64,000 nucleotides of DNA from Martinezella lusitana (GCF_016901135.1 NZ_JAFEVL010000045.1:930001-994000), one strand, 5' to 3'; shown: positions 36,075 to 45,403, counted from the stretch's first letter. A program made the numbers and translations. The notes: generated by a model not told the origin, from the letters alone.

Positions 36075-36805
36075 ATGGTCTTCCTCCAAGCCTTGCCCGG
36101 TTTGTATCGCCGCAGGTGCCCGCGCCGAAGAATGAGGAGCCGTGGCGGGAGGACGGCATCGTCGGCGTCTTCGATCTCGTCAAGGAATATGAGGTCCATG
36201 GCCGCATGCGCCGGGTGCTTGACGGTGTAACCTTCAAGATCGGACGCGGCGAAAAGATTGCCGTTCTCGGGCATAATGGCGCCGGCAAGTCGACGCTTGT
36301 CCGCATGATCGCCGGCATAGAGGAGCCGACCTCCGGCAAGGTCGTCCGCAACATGTCCATGTCGTGGCCCATTGCGCTAAGCGGCGGATTTGGCGGGTCG
36401 ATGACCGGCTTTGATTGCATGCGTTTCCTGTCGCGAATCTACAATAAGCCCTTCAATGACATCCGCGACCTGGTGGAGGACTTCAGCGAGCTGGGCCGGT
36501 ATTTGCAGATGCCGATCAGGACGTACTCGTCGGGCATGCGGGCGCGATTGGCTTTCGGAATGTCGCTCGCTATTGATTTCGACTGCTATCTTATCGACGA
36601 GGTGATGGCTGTCGGGGACAAGCGTTTCCAGCTTCGCTCCTTTGAAGAGCTTTTCGTCAAGCGCAAGGATCGTTCGATGATCATCGTCGGGCACAATCTC
36701 AATGTGATCGGAGATTTGTGCAAAACGGCGCTCGTCCTCAAAAATGGCCGCGGCCGCGTCTTTGGCGATATTGAAGAGGCGTTTCGAATCTATTCCACGT
36801 TGTAG
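36071..36805 (+). CDS. kpsT: Capsule polysaccharide export ATPase
   Basis: A 244-residue ABC ATPase of the KpsT/BexA/RkpS type. Walker A is GHNGAGKST (about residues 69-77). The signature is the capsule-exporter form YSSGMRARLAFGMS rather than LSGGQ, Walker B is CYLIDEVMAVGD, and the switch His is in IVGHNLN. The start overlaps the kpsE-like stop (ATGA). It powers the KpsM permease encoded at 27910-28719. The N-terminal 30 residues extend beyond the minimal KpsT and are Pro-rich. Confidence 0.93.
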   Translation: MNGLPPSLARFVSPQVPAPKNEEPWREDGIVGVFDLVKEYEVHGRMRRVLDGVTFKIGRGEKIAVLGHNGAGKSTLVRMIAGIEEPTSGKVVRNMSMSWPIALSGGFGGSMTGFDCMRFLSRIYNKPFNDIRDLVEDFSELGRYLQMPIRTYSSGMRARLAFGMSLAIDFDCYLIDEVMAVGDKRFQLRSFEELFVKRKDRSMIIVGHNLNVIGDLCKTALVLKNGRGRVFGDIEEAFRIYSTL

Positions 36806-37464
36806 ACCTGTCACGCTTTCAGTCGGGAAGCTTGGCGATTGCCGATAAGGCAATGCAACATTTTCTCAAAATCAGACAGTATCATGCGACCAATCGATCG
36901 ATGGCTCATCCACCGTAGATCAAGTGACGCAAGTGATTCATCCTGGCGACCCCCCCTAGTACGGCGCTCTGAACAAGTTATATTGTATATTAGTATAATT
37001 TAAATAACATCACCTTGGAATTGATCCCATGAAATACACTACCCAGCCTGGGTGTTTCTGATGGGACACTCCAGATGTCGCATCTCGTATTGTGCCGACG
37101 AAATTTAAATACACTAAATTAGCAATCCATAATGCAACCCTAGACGGTTTTATCCGTTGGCATGGTTGTTTGTCAGATCCTTTTTGTCCGACATCGTCGC
37201 AACGGAAATTTCACCTTCCGCGAGAGAAGGCAAGAGCATGAATCGGTATAGCTTTGTCGCTATCTGTACTGTTTCGCCGAAAAATGGTGTGCTAATTTAA
37301 CATGACGTAATGTAAATTAAGCTGAATAATTATATCCCGTTAGCATGGACAAGGGAGACGAGTGCATGGAGTCGCCGTAGGGGACTTGAGAAAGATCTGC
37401 CTAGATAGAAATCACGTGTTAGCTATCGCTAATATACAACTTGAGATTTTGAGTAGGGTAGCAG
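36806..37464. promoter_or_regulatory. 659-bp AT-rich regulatory interval upstream of the AraC gene
   Basis: No gene is visible. It contains AGTATAATTTAAATAAC (36992-37008) and GGGACTTGAGAAAG (37381-37394), both repeated upstream of the outer-membrane protein gene (20090-20106, 20070-20083). Further ATTTAAAT/TAATTTAA elements lie around 37100 and 37290-37320. An imperfect long hairpin covers 37026-37065 with ACCCAG-C-CTGGGT at its tip. AT-rich T-A-step tracts like these are typical targets of Ros/MucR-type regulators in rhizobia; that link is inference. Confidence 0.55.
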
Positions 37465-38478
37465 ATGACGATGTTGGGACGAGTTGTCGAGCAATGCGTA
37501 GGCACTTTTGAGGTGTACTCCCGGGATGCAATCATTCGCAACCTCGATGTGCTAGAACCGAACTGGAAGTGGACGGTTCCTTCGGAATCCAGCGGTGACT
37601 ATTCCTTCAAATTCAGCAAGCAACCCCTTCAATCGGCGTCCATCATAAGTGCCGAACATTCGGGTGCCCTTGAAGGTATCGCGAAACACGATCTGCCCCG
37701 TGTGAGCATCGTATTCGTACTGGCAGGCGAGATCGGGATCAGCCACAGGCGGACGCAAAGGACATCGCGCATTCCCGCCAACAACGTTGCAAGTATCAGC
37801 GATCGCGCCGGCAAACGGCTTGATATCAAGCCGCGCAGTTCCTGGTTGATATTCCAGATTCCGGAATCGGTCATCAGGCAGCATTTCGAGGAGCTGACGG
37901 GCAAGCCCTATGTGCAGGAATTCTCGTTGGCCCCGGTCAGCTTTCGGCAAGGCGGAGCGCAGGGGCTTTATCAGACGCTCCGGCAGGCCGAAAAGGATCT
38001 TATGACCGCTCGGCCGGCGGAAAGAGTGATGCTTGCCAAGGCTTATAGCGAACTCCTGCTGGTCAAGCTGTTCACCAAGCTGCCGCACAATCTGTCCGAG
38101 GACTTCAACCGCGGTGCTTTGGAAAGCGCGCCGCGGCAGCTTTTGAGGGCAGAGGCCTTCATGCGCGATAATCTGCACAATGCCATCATGCTGGAGGACC
38201 TCGCCAATGCCGCCAGCTGCAGCCCCCGCGCTCTGCAACGCATGTTCAAGACCTATCGAGGCGACACGCCGATGGGAATATTGTGCAACTACCGGCTTGC
38301 GGCGGCGCACGGCGCTATAAAAGGCGGCCAAGCCGAAAGCATCACCGACCTTGCGATGAGCCTTCAATTCTCCAATCCCGGCCGGTTCTCCGTTCTTTAT
38401 AAGCACGCTTACGGCTTTAGTCCTTCATCGATCCTTCGTTTTGCTCGGGAGCGTAGCGACAATGCAGGGATGGCATAA
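37465..38478 (+). CDS. AraC-family transcriptional regulator
   Basis: A 337-residue regulator. The C-terminal 100 residues carry the double helix-turn-helix: LEDLANAASCSPRALQRMFKTYRGDTPM and ITDLAMSLQFSNPGRFSVLYKHAYGFSPS. The N-terminal 200 residues resemble the AraC-binding-like/ArpU type seen in catabolic regulators, with a cupin-like IVFVLAGEIGISHRR stretch. It sits inside the capsule locus, 57 bp upstream of the kpsD-like gene on the same strand, and behind a long AT-rich upstream region. A role in controlling the capsule genes is likely by position only. Confidence 0.9.
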   Translation: MTMLGRVVEQCVGTFEVYSRDAIIRNLDVLEPNWKWTVPSESSGDYSFKFSKQPLQSASIISAEHSGALEGIAKHDLPRVSIVFVLAGEIGISHRRTQRTSRIPANNVASISDRAGKRLDIKPRSSWLIFQIPESVIRQHFEELTGKPYVQEFSLAPVSFRQGGAQGLYQTLRQAEKDLMTARPAERVMLAKAYSELLLVKLFTKLPHNLSEDFNRGALESAPRQLLRAEAFMRDNLHNAIMLEDLANAASCSPRALQRMFKTYRGDTPMGILCNYRLAAAHGAIKGGQAESITDLAMSLQFSNPGRFSVLYKHAYGFSPSSILRFARERSDNAGMA

Positions 38479-38535
38479 TGCACGGTGCAAATTAACGCCT
38501 GGTCATAAATACCTCTATGCCATTCAGGATAGTCG

Positions 38536-39708
38536 ATGCCGTTGAAATTCGGATTAGTATGTGTTCTCGCCTGCGTTCTTACGGGCTGTGGATTACCCGA
38601 AGCCGGACCGAAAACCTCCCGCATATTGGAGGAGGCGGCAACGCGCGCTGTGCCGCCGTTTGCACTGGTCGATGTGACGTCGCAGACAATAGCCAGGAAT
38701 GTCGAACGGCCCGAGACGAGCCTCGCCGCCTACTTCGGCGAGGGTGCGCGTGATCCCGGATTGCGGATCGCGGTGGGCGATGTCGTTTCCGTCAGCCTTT
38801 GGGAGGCTCCGCCCGGCAGCCTGTTCGGCACGGCCTCAAGCGCGACGGGACAGCAGCAGGCGACGGGAAGTTCGGTTATGATCCCGCCGCAAACCGTCAA
38901 CAGTGACAGAACGATCAGCATCCCCTATGTGGGCCGCATCGTCGCCGCCGGCCAAACCCCCGCCGCTGTCGAGAGAGCCGTGGTCTCGGGGCTTTCAGGC
39001 AAGGCGGTGCAACCGCAGGCGCTTGTGACGGTGCAGCAGAGCGTTGCCAATACCGTCACTGTCACGGGCGAAGTTACCGGCGGCGCGCGCGTCGCGCTTT
39101 CACCGGCTGGCGATCGTATACTCGATGCGATTGCGGCGGCCGGCGGATTACGTGCCGGGGTCAACGATAGCGTCGTCTACCTGACGAGACGGGGCAGAAC
39201 CATGCATCTCCCCTTCACCACCATCGTTCAGAACCCGCGTGAGAACATAGGATTGCGCCCGGAAGACGTGGTCACCGTGGTTCGCGAGCCAAACACCTAT
39301 ACGATCCTCGGGGCGTCTGGACAGAACGCCGAGGTGGGTTTCAGCTCGCAACATGTGAGCATGGCAAATGCGGTAGCGCGTGCGGGAGGGTTACAAGACA
39401 ACCGGGCTGACGTGTCGGGCGTCTTCCTCTTCCGCTACGAGCCGCAGGAAGTCGCCCGCCGTATCGTCGCCCAGAACAATCCGCTTCTACGACGTGGTGG
39501 CCCGGTTCCGATCGTCTATCGCTTCAATCTGAAGAACGGTTCGACACTGCTTGCCATGCAGGCCTTCGAGGTCCAGCCGCGGGACATCATCTATATCTCC
39601 AATGCCTCGTCGGTCGATGTGCAGAAAGTCATGGGCCTGTTCCAGGGTGTCAGTGGAACAGCATTGTCCGCGGCATCCGTCGGCATAGCCGCTTCCACGG
39701 CAAATTGA
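38536..39708 (+). CDS. kpsD: Outer-membrane polysaccharide export lipoprotein, KpsD/BexD/RkpU type
   Basis: A 390-residue OPX protein. A lipoprotein signal ends in LTGC (Cys18). The poly-export domain (IAVGDVVSVSLWE, then VNSDRTISIPYVGRIVAAGQTPAAVE) covers about residues 78-155. Two SLBB-type repeats follow (TVTGEVTGGARVALSPAGDRILDAIAAAGG and YTILGASGQNAEVGFSSQHVSMANAVARAGG). It would form the outer-membrane gate that meets KpsE. It ends where an in-frame TTG of the next gene overlaps, so linkage to the FkbM gene is tight. Confidence 0.93.
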   Translation: MPLKFGLVCVLACVLTGCGLPEAGPKTSRILEEAATRAVPPFALVDVTSQTIARNVERPETSLAAYFGEGARDPGLRIAVGDVVSVSLWEAPPGSLFGTASSATGQQQATGSSVMIPPQTVNSDRTISIPYVGRIVAAGQTPAAVERAVVSGLSGKAVQPQALVTVQQSVANTVTVTGEVTGGARVALSPAGDRILDAIAAAGGLRAGVNDSVVYLTRRGRTMHLPFTTIVQNPRENIGLRPEDVVTVVREPNTYTILGASGQNAEVGFSSQHVSMANAVARAGGLQDNRADVSGVFLFRYEPQEVARRIVAQNNPLLRRGGPVPIVYRFNLKNGSTLLAMQAFEVQPRDIIYISNASSVDVQKVMGLFQGVSGTALSAASVGIAASTAN

Positions 39709-39782
39709 CGGCGCTTGCCGCCTGCCAGATCGCTGACGACGGAAGCGGAGATGGCGGCGGAAAGATTGAGGGAGCCTTTACG

Positions 39783-40700
39783 ATGTTGTCCGGCTTGCGG
39801 ACCGCACTCAGCTCAGGTTGGTTTGAGAGGGATACAATGGGTTTGCCCGCGCTGCTACATCTTCACGAATTGATGGCCTTCGATCGGCAGCAGGCCGAGG
39901 CGGCCATCTTGCAGCGAGTGACCAATGCCTATCTTGGAAATCATACGGCTCTGGTGCGTGTGCTCGGCCGCTACAAGCTTTATGTCGATACCCGCGACAG
40001 GGGCTTCGGATCACACGTCCTTCTGGACGGTTTCTGGGAGATATGGCTCACATTGTTCTGCGCTCGCAATGTGAAGCGAGGCATGACTGCCGTCGATGTC
40101 GGCGCGAACTTCGGCTATTATTCAGTGCTCTTGGGCGAACTTGTCGGTGCCAAGGGCGAGCTGATCGCCGTGGAACCAAATCCACACGCCGCTGACTTCT
40201 TGCGCCGAAGCGTCGAACTCAACGGGCTGCTCGGACGGACACGGATCGAACGTTCGGCCCTTGGCAACGTGGCCTCCGGCGAGGCATCTCTCTACGTCCC
40301 TCATAGCGAGCCGAAGAACGCATTGATCGTCGCGGAGAACTTCATTCCCCTCGCTCAGGACGGCAGCGTCATCAGGGTTCCGGTGACGACGCTCGACCAG
40401 CTCAGCGCACCGTGTTCGCGCGTCGATTTTATCAAGATCGATGCTGAGGGGGCAGAGGAGCTCATCTTCGACGGCATGGGCGAAACCATAGCCCGTCACA
40501 AGCCGATGATCGTCGTCGAATTTAATCCCGCCCGTTATGTGGATGCCGGCAGTTTTCTCGATCGGCTTGCCGCAATCTATGGGTCGCTTCGGCGGCTCGA
40601 TTTCAGCGGCGAAGCGATCTCGGTCACGCGTGAAGACCTTCTTTCGATGTACGGAAGCGACGATTCGCTTCTCGTCCTCTCCCGCGACAAACCGGCCTGA
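39783..40700 (+). CDS. FkbM-family methyltransferase
   Basis: A 305-residue SAM-dependent methyltransferase. The ATG at 39783 has AGGGAG upstream; a TTG at 39705 overlapping the kpsD stop would extend it by 26 residues. Motifs: SAM loop AVDVGANFGYYSVLLGELVG, acidic end of strand 2 LIAVEPNPHAADFLRRSVELN, and IKIDAEGAEELIFDGM typical of FkbM. It probably O-methylates a sugar of the polymer. Unlike the 29533-30585 FkbM protein it has no DUF4214-like part; its N-terminal 85 residues are helical and unassigned. Confidence 0.9.
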   Translation: MLSGLRTALSSGWFERDTMGLPALLHLHELMAFDRQQAEAAILQRVTNAYLGNHTALVRVLGRYKLYVDTRDRGFGSHVLLDGFWEIWLTLFCARNVKRGMTAVDVGANFGYYSVLLGELVGAKGELIAVEPNPHAADFLRRSVELNGLLGRTRIERSALGNVASGEASLYVPHSEPKNALIVAENFIPLAQDGSVIRVPVTTLDQLSAPCSRVDFIKIDAEGAEELIFDGMGETIARHKPMIVVEFNPARYVDAGSFLDRLAAIYGSLRRLDFSGEAISVTREDLLSMYGSDDSLLVLSRDKPA

Positions 40701-40739
40701 GATCAGCAGCGGAACAAGAATGGTGAAGGAGAGGCAGGC

Positions 40740-42065
40740 GTGAGTCAGACGATTCTTTATGACGGTCTCAATCTTTCGCTGAAGAAAGGAACGGGCGTAG
40801 CCACCTACACCAGGGGCTTGATCGCCACTGCCCGTTCACTCGGCTATCAGACAGGAGTCGTCCACGGACTGCAGGGAAACGTCCCGCGAGACCCCATACT
40901 GCGGGAGGTGGTGCTGTTCGATGACTCCAACACGCGCTCCCACGGAGCGTACTTCATCGCGCGGCGCTGGTTGCGCCGTCGCATCGCCGCCCCTTTCGGC
41001 GTGAAGCCGGTTCCTATCCCGCTGGGTGGCACGGTCATTCTGAAATCGCTGCAGTCGCAGTTCGGCGATTCCGGCGTGGTTTACGCCTCGAACGACCTGT
41101 TCAATCTCGCGCGCTTTCATTTCAAGCGCTACGGCAACAACCTCCCCATGACGTTCGAGGCGCAGCCCGATCTCCTGCATTGCACCTATCCGATGCCGAT
41201 TGCCGCCAAGAAGGCGCTGAATATCTACACGATCCACGACCTGGTTCCACTGCGGCTGCCCTATTTGACGGAGGACGACAAGCGCTATCACTACAAGATG
41301 CTTCGCTCCCTCGTGCGCAGGGCCGATCATATCGTCACGGTGTCCGAGACCTCGCGCGCCGATATCATCAAGGTGCTCGGTGCCGACGAGGCACGCGTCA
41401 GCAATACTTATCAGGCTGTCCATGTGCCGGAGCAGCTTCGCGACAAGCCGGCGGATGTGGTCGCGGATGAGATCGCCGGTATCTTCCATCTCGATTGGAA
41501 GGGATATTTCCTGTTCTTTGGCGCATTTGAGCCGAAGAAGAACATCTCCCGCCTGATCGAAGCCTATCTCTCTTCAAAGACAAGCCGTCCGCTGATCATC
41601 GTTGGCGCCCCGGGCTGGAAGGGAGCGGAAACCCAGCAGCTGATCGACGACGACCGTTTTCGCTTCTACGTTCGCTCCGAGGACCGCATCGTGCCGCAAC
41701 GTCAGATCCAGCGCTTCGATTTCGTGTCTTATCCGTTGCTGATAAGCCTGATCCGGGGAGCGCGGGCGGTGCTGTTTCCATCGCTTTATGAGGGCTTTGG
41801 CTTGCCGGTACTCGAATCCATGCAGCTGGGGACCCCGGTTCTGAGTTCGACAGAAGGGTCGATCCCGGAGATTGCCGGGAAGGCGGCTCTGCTTGTCGAT
41901 CCCTACAGCACCGACGATATGCGCAAGGCCATCTTCAAGCTGGATCAGGACGACGGGCTATGTTCGTCTTTGGCAGAGGCAGGCCCAAGACAGGCTGCGC
42001 GCTTTTCGACGGACCGATACAATCAGAAGGTGAGCGCTCTGTATGACACTCTGTTCAATGGATAA
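40740..42065 (+). CDS. GT4-family glycosyltransferase
   Basis: A 441-residue GT4 enzyme. GTG start at 40740 with AAGGAG upstream. The acceptor side opens YDGLNLSLKKGTGVATYTRGL. The donor domain has LFFGAFEPKKNISRLIEAY, IIVGAPGWKG and FPSLYEGFGLPVLESMQLGTPVLSS with the E-x7-E pattern. Full length. It lies 39 bp after the FkbM gene and 18 bp before the next gene, in one operon with kpsD. Confidence 0.92.
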   Translation: MSQTILYDGLNLSLKKGTGVATYTRGLIATARSLGYQTGVVHGLQGNVPRDPILREVVLFDDSNTRSHGAYFIARRWLRRRIAAPFGVKPVPIPLGGTVILKSLQSQFGDSGVVYASNDLFNLARFHFKRYGNNLPMTFEAQPDLLHCTYPMPIAAKKALNIYTIHDLVPLRLPYLTEDDKRYHYKMLRSLVRRADHIVTVSETSRADIIKVLGADEARVSNTYQAVHVPEQLRDKPADVVADEIAGIFHLDWKGYFLFFGAFEPKKNISRLIEAYLSSKTSRPLIIVGAPGWKGAETQQLIDDDRFRFYVRSEDRIVPQRQIQRFDFVSYPLLISLIRGARAVLFPSLYEGFGLPVLESMQLGTPVLSSTEGSIPEIAGKAALLVDPYSTDDMRKAIFKLDQDDGLCSSLAEAGPRQAARFSTDRYNQKVSALYDTLFNG

Positions 42066-42083
42066 TAATGGGAGGGTTATGCG

Positions 42084-43139
42084 ATGACGATCCTCTTCGC
42101 TTTCGGCATGCCGGGGGTCATGTCCTCCTGGGGAGTGGCCGCCGTTCATGCTTTGGCGCGCGAGGCATTCGGCGAATACACGATCATTGCCACGGATGCG
42201 ATCGAGGACCTCAAGCAGCATGTCCAGGGCCGCTCAAGCCTCCATGCGGTACTCGTCTCGCAGTTCCCCGAGCCCAAGTTGTCGGAGCTGATCATGAGGG
42301 TGAACGCTCCCTTCCTGCTGTTCCTTGAAGATCCCATAGACGCGATCTCTTATCTCGCACGTGCCAGCGAGCAGCGAGATCTTGGCTTGATCAGGGCCGT
42401 TTCGGCTAGCCTTGCCTGTCTGGAGCCGCTCACGAATGCATCTGCAGCGCTAGTCATGCGCCGTAACGATGTTGGCCAAGGAAGCAGCATCGATCTATTG
42501 CTGAAGAAAATGGACCAGCATTTAAGCACCGAGCTTACACTGGAGCAGATCGCAAACGCCCTGAGGCATGTCGGCATGGCGCATCTCGAGGTTTCGCCGA
42601 CCGCCGGAATGCCGAAACTGGAGGAGGCGGCGGCAGCGGTGATTGCGGGATATATGCAACCGAGGGAGGACGTGCCTGAGCTCAGTGAGGCGCTGCGTGA
42701 AACGGCAAAGAAAGTTCTTTACCCGTTGGAACTCGGTCACGCCGACGTTTCCGGCCCTGTCATCTCTTGGCCACGGGAGACGTTCCTGTCGGGTGACAGA
42801 TTGGGGCAGGGCCTGGATGATAGCCTGGATCTGACCGGAGGCGCGCGTTGCCTGATCTATGGCCCCTATCTTCATCTGCCGACTGGCCGCTGGAACGCCA
42901 AATTCTTCTTCGATGTCGATGAGGATTGCCACGGCCAGATTTTCACCGTGGAAATCCATGCTGCGGAATTGCTTGGCAAGCTGCGCGTCTGCCCGCAGGG
43001 TACCGGTTCTTTCGAAGCTGCAGTGCCCGTCGAAGTCACCAATCCGCGAGCCCCTATCGAAATTCGGGTCATGATGGACAGCGGCGCCATCGAAGGGCGG
43101 CTTTCGGCCTGGAGTGTCGAATGGCTGCGCGCAGCGTGA
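42084..43139 (+). CDS. Unrecognised protein of the polysaccharide locus
   Basis: A 351-residue protein I do not recognise. The N-terminal third (MTILFAFGMPGVMSSWGV, then LVSQFPEPKLSELIM and APFLLFLEDP) has alternating strand-helix character like the start of a nucleotide-sugar or sulfotransferase fold, but without a P-loop. The middle is helical. The last 130 residues (GARCLIYGPYLHLPTGRWNAKFFFDV, then FTVEIHA) read like a beta-sandwich, perhaps carbohydrate-binding. No signal peptide. It ends the kpsD operon, so a role in glycan assembly or modification is inferred from position. Confidence 0.75.
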   Translation: MTILFAFGMPGVMSSWGVAAVHALAREAFGEYTIIATDAIEDLKQHVQGRSSLHAVLVSQFPEPKLSELIMRVNAPFLLFLEDPIDAISYLARASEQRDLGLIRAVSASLACLEPLTNASAALVMRRNDVGQGSSIDLLLKKMDQHLSTELTLEQIANALRHVGMAHLEVSPTAGMPKLEEAAAAVIAGYMQPREDVPELSEALRETAKKVLYPLELGHADVSGPVISWPRETFLSGDRLGQGLDDSLDLTGGARCLIYGPYLHLPTGRWNAKFFFDVDEDCHGQIFTVEIHAAELLGKLRVCPQGTGSFEAAVPVEVTNPRAPIEIRVMMDSGAIEGRLSAWSVEWLRAA

Positions 43140-43400
43140 TGCCTTGAGCCCAGGATCTCGCCGATCCAGCGGCGCATTGCCGTGGCTATCGGCCGATCGT
43201 ACTTTTCCGAACCGTGATATGCTGTGCGGGTGATCTCACCGGAGGTGTTTTCCCCCGTCATGAATGCGATTTTGTTGCTAAACATTTCTATTGTCGGGAA
43301 TTTTGTAAACCAACATTTCCGACGCAAGAAATTCCGTATTGGCGCCGCAAAACCCGTCTTTTCATGGAGTTGATAGTTCGTATAAGAGTTGAGAAACGGA

Positions 43401-44141
43401 ATGAAGCCTATGACTGTTACCGCCGCACCGGATATTTTAATCGTCGATGACGACCATGAGATTCGCTCGCTGCTGAGCCGGTATCTCGAGGAGCAGGGTT
43501 TTCGCGTGTCGACGGCAAGCGACCTTCGCGGCTGCAATGATTCCCTCAATCGGCGCTCCCCCGATCTGCTTGTTCTGGATGTCATGCTGCCGGACGGATC
43601 AGGTCTCGATCTCTGCCGCGACCTGCGCAACAGGCGCCCGCGCGTCCCAGTTATTCTGCTGACGGCCTTAAAGGAGGATATAGACCGGATTCTTGGCCTC
43701 GAGATCGGCGCTGACGATTATCTCGGCAAGCCGTTCAATCCGCGTGAGCTGGCCGCCCGTATTCGTGCCGTTCTGCGTCGTACGAACGAGGACATGTCTT
43801 CCGAGCCTGAACAAAGGCGGTATCTTTTCGCTGATATGACCCTTGATCCGCAGCTCCGCCGGGTGACCAGGGACAATGGCGAGGTGATCCCGCTGACCGG
43901 CGCCGAATTCGATCTGCTCAAGACCTTCCTCGAGCGGGCGGGGCGGCTCTTGTCTCGTGATCAGCTGCTCGACCTGACGCAGGGGCGTGATCGCGATCCT
44001 GCCGACCGTTCGATCGATGTCCTGATGAGCCGGCTGCGCCGGAAGCTCGGCGAAACCGCTGAGGAGCCGGTCTTCCGAACGATCCGCAATGGCGGCTATC
44101 AGCTCGTCGTACCGGTGACGGCAGTCAAGGGCGATCCATGA
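43401..44141 (+). CDS. OmpR/PhoB-family response regulator
   Basis: A 246-residue response regulator. The receiver domain has the acidic pair in LIVDDDHE, phospho-acceptor Asp in LLVLDVMLPDGSG (about residue 57), the Thr in LLTALKED and the Lys in YLGKPFNPREL. The C-terminal winged helix has LTGAEFDLLKTFLERAGRLLSRDQLLDL and DRSIDVLMSRLRRKL. ATG 43401 or 43410 may be the start. It overlaps the kinase gene by ATGA. Upstream 261 bp contain no gene and hold its promoter. Targets may include the efflux genes downstream; this is inferred. Confidence 0.94.
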   Translation: MKPMTVTAAPDILIVDDDHEIRSLLSRYLEEQGFRVSTASDLRGCNDSLNRRSPDLLVLDVMLPDGSGLDLCRDLRNRRPRVPVILLTALKEDIDRILGLEIGADDYLGKPFNPRELAARIRAVLRRTNEDMSSEPEQRRYLFADMTLDPQLRRVTRDNGEVIPLTGAEFDLLKTFLERAGRLLSRDQLLDLTQGRDRDPADRSIDVLMSRLRRKLGETAEEPVFRTIRNGGYQLVVPVTAVKGDP

Positions 44142-45403
44142 AATCCCTCGGTGCGCGTCTGGCGCTGCTCCTGCTGACGGCAATCGTTCTGGTCGTCATT
44201 TCATCGTCCTTCGTGGCAAGCCTTGTCATGCGGGGACCACGGCCGGACATGATGATCGAGCCAGAGGCACGGCAACTCGTCGTTCTGGCCGCCTTCGCGG
44301 AGAAGGACCGGGCCACAGCCGCCGCGGCGGGGTTGATTGTCGCTCCCACCCCTGCCGACGGTCCGCGCGATGAAGAATTGTCCCGCTTTCTCGTGGAGGC
44401 GCTGCTTCGGATTTCCAGCATGCGCGAGGCGATCATATCGCGCCAATCGACCGGCGAGATGATTGCGTCACTGAAGCTCTCCGACGGCACCTGGCTCGTC
44501 ACGCCGATGCCGCAACACGGTCCACCTCCAGGAGGCTGGAAGATTCTTGTCGGGTGGCTTGGCCTGATCATCATCGGAAGCGTGCTGGTTTCCATCTTCG
44601 CGGCTTCGAAGATCATGAAACCGCTTCGCCTGCTGGAGCGGGCCGTGGCCGAAGTCAACCCGGATGGCACGCTCCCACATATACCGGAAACCGGTCCGGG
44701 CGAAATTCGGGTCACCGCACAGGCGCTCAATGGTCTGTCGGCCCGAGTGAAGGCCTCCACGGAAAGCCGGATGCGGCTCGTGGCGGCTGCCGGGCATGAT
44801 CTGAGGACGCCGATGACGCGGATGCGTCTGCGGGCAGAGTTCATCCAGGACGATGAAGAGCGGCGCAAATGGCTCGCCGATCTCGAGGAGCTCGACAGGA
44901 TCGCTGACAGTGCGATTGGACTGGTGAGGGAAGAGATTTCCAAGGACAGCCTGGAGCGCGTCAGGCTCGATACAGCCGTAGAGGAGATCGTCGAGGAGCT
45001 TCAGGCGATCAACATGAATGTCAAAAGCGGCGAGCTGGAGCCTGCGCTGATCTCTGCGGGGCCGCTGGCAGTTACCAGGGCATTGCGGAATCTGCTCATC
45101 AATGCCGCCACGCACGGCCAATCGGCAACGGTCACTGTAACGCATCTCGGCAACAGGGCGGTGGTCAGAATTATCGATACCGGTCCCGGCATCCCCGAGG
45201 AGCGGCTCAATCAGGTGTTCGAGCCCTTCTTCCGCATCGACATAGCAAGGCAAAGATCCTTCCCCGGCGCCGGTCTCGGCATGGCCATCGCCCACGAGAT
45301 CGTTACCCGCTTCGACGGCGAGATCACCGTGCGAAACCGGCACCCCACCGGGCTTGAGCAGGTCGTGTCGTTTAAGAGCGCCGAGGCTAAATCTGCGAAT
45401 TGA
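44138..45403 (+). CDS. Sensor histidine kinase
   Basis: A 421-residue inner-membrane kinase. Membrane helices at about 8-30 and 146-168 frame a periplasmic domain of roughly 115 residues. A HAMP region follows (KIMKPLRLLERAVAEV). The H-box is GHDLRTPMTRMRLRAEF with the phospho-acceptor His, the N-box LLINAATHG, G1 DTGPGIPEERL, F-box FEPFFRID and G2 GAGLGMAIAHEI. All catalytic parts are intact. It forms an EnvZ-like pair with the preceding regulator. The signal is unknown. It converges with the macB gene 398 bp away. Confidence 0.94.
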   Translation: MKSLGARLALLLLTAIVLVVISSSFVASLVMRGPRPDMMIEPEARQLVVLAAFAEKDRATAAAAGLIVAPTPADGPRDEELSRFLVEALLRISSMREAIISRQSTGEMIASLKLSDGTWLVTPMPQHGPPPGGWKILVGWLGLIIIGSVLVSIFAASKIMKPLRLLERAVAEVNPDGTLPHIPETGPGEIRVTAQALNGLSARVKASTESRMRLVAAAGHDLRTPMTRMRLRAEFIQDDEERRKWLADLEELDRIADSAIGLVREEISKDSLERVRLDTAVEEIVEELQAINMNVKSGELEPALISAGPLAVTRALRNLLINAATHGQSATVTVTHLGNRAVVRIIDTGPGIPEERLNQVFEPFFRIDIARQRSFPGAGLGMAIAHEIVTRFDGEITVRNRHPTGLEQVVSFKSAEAKSAN

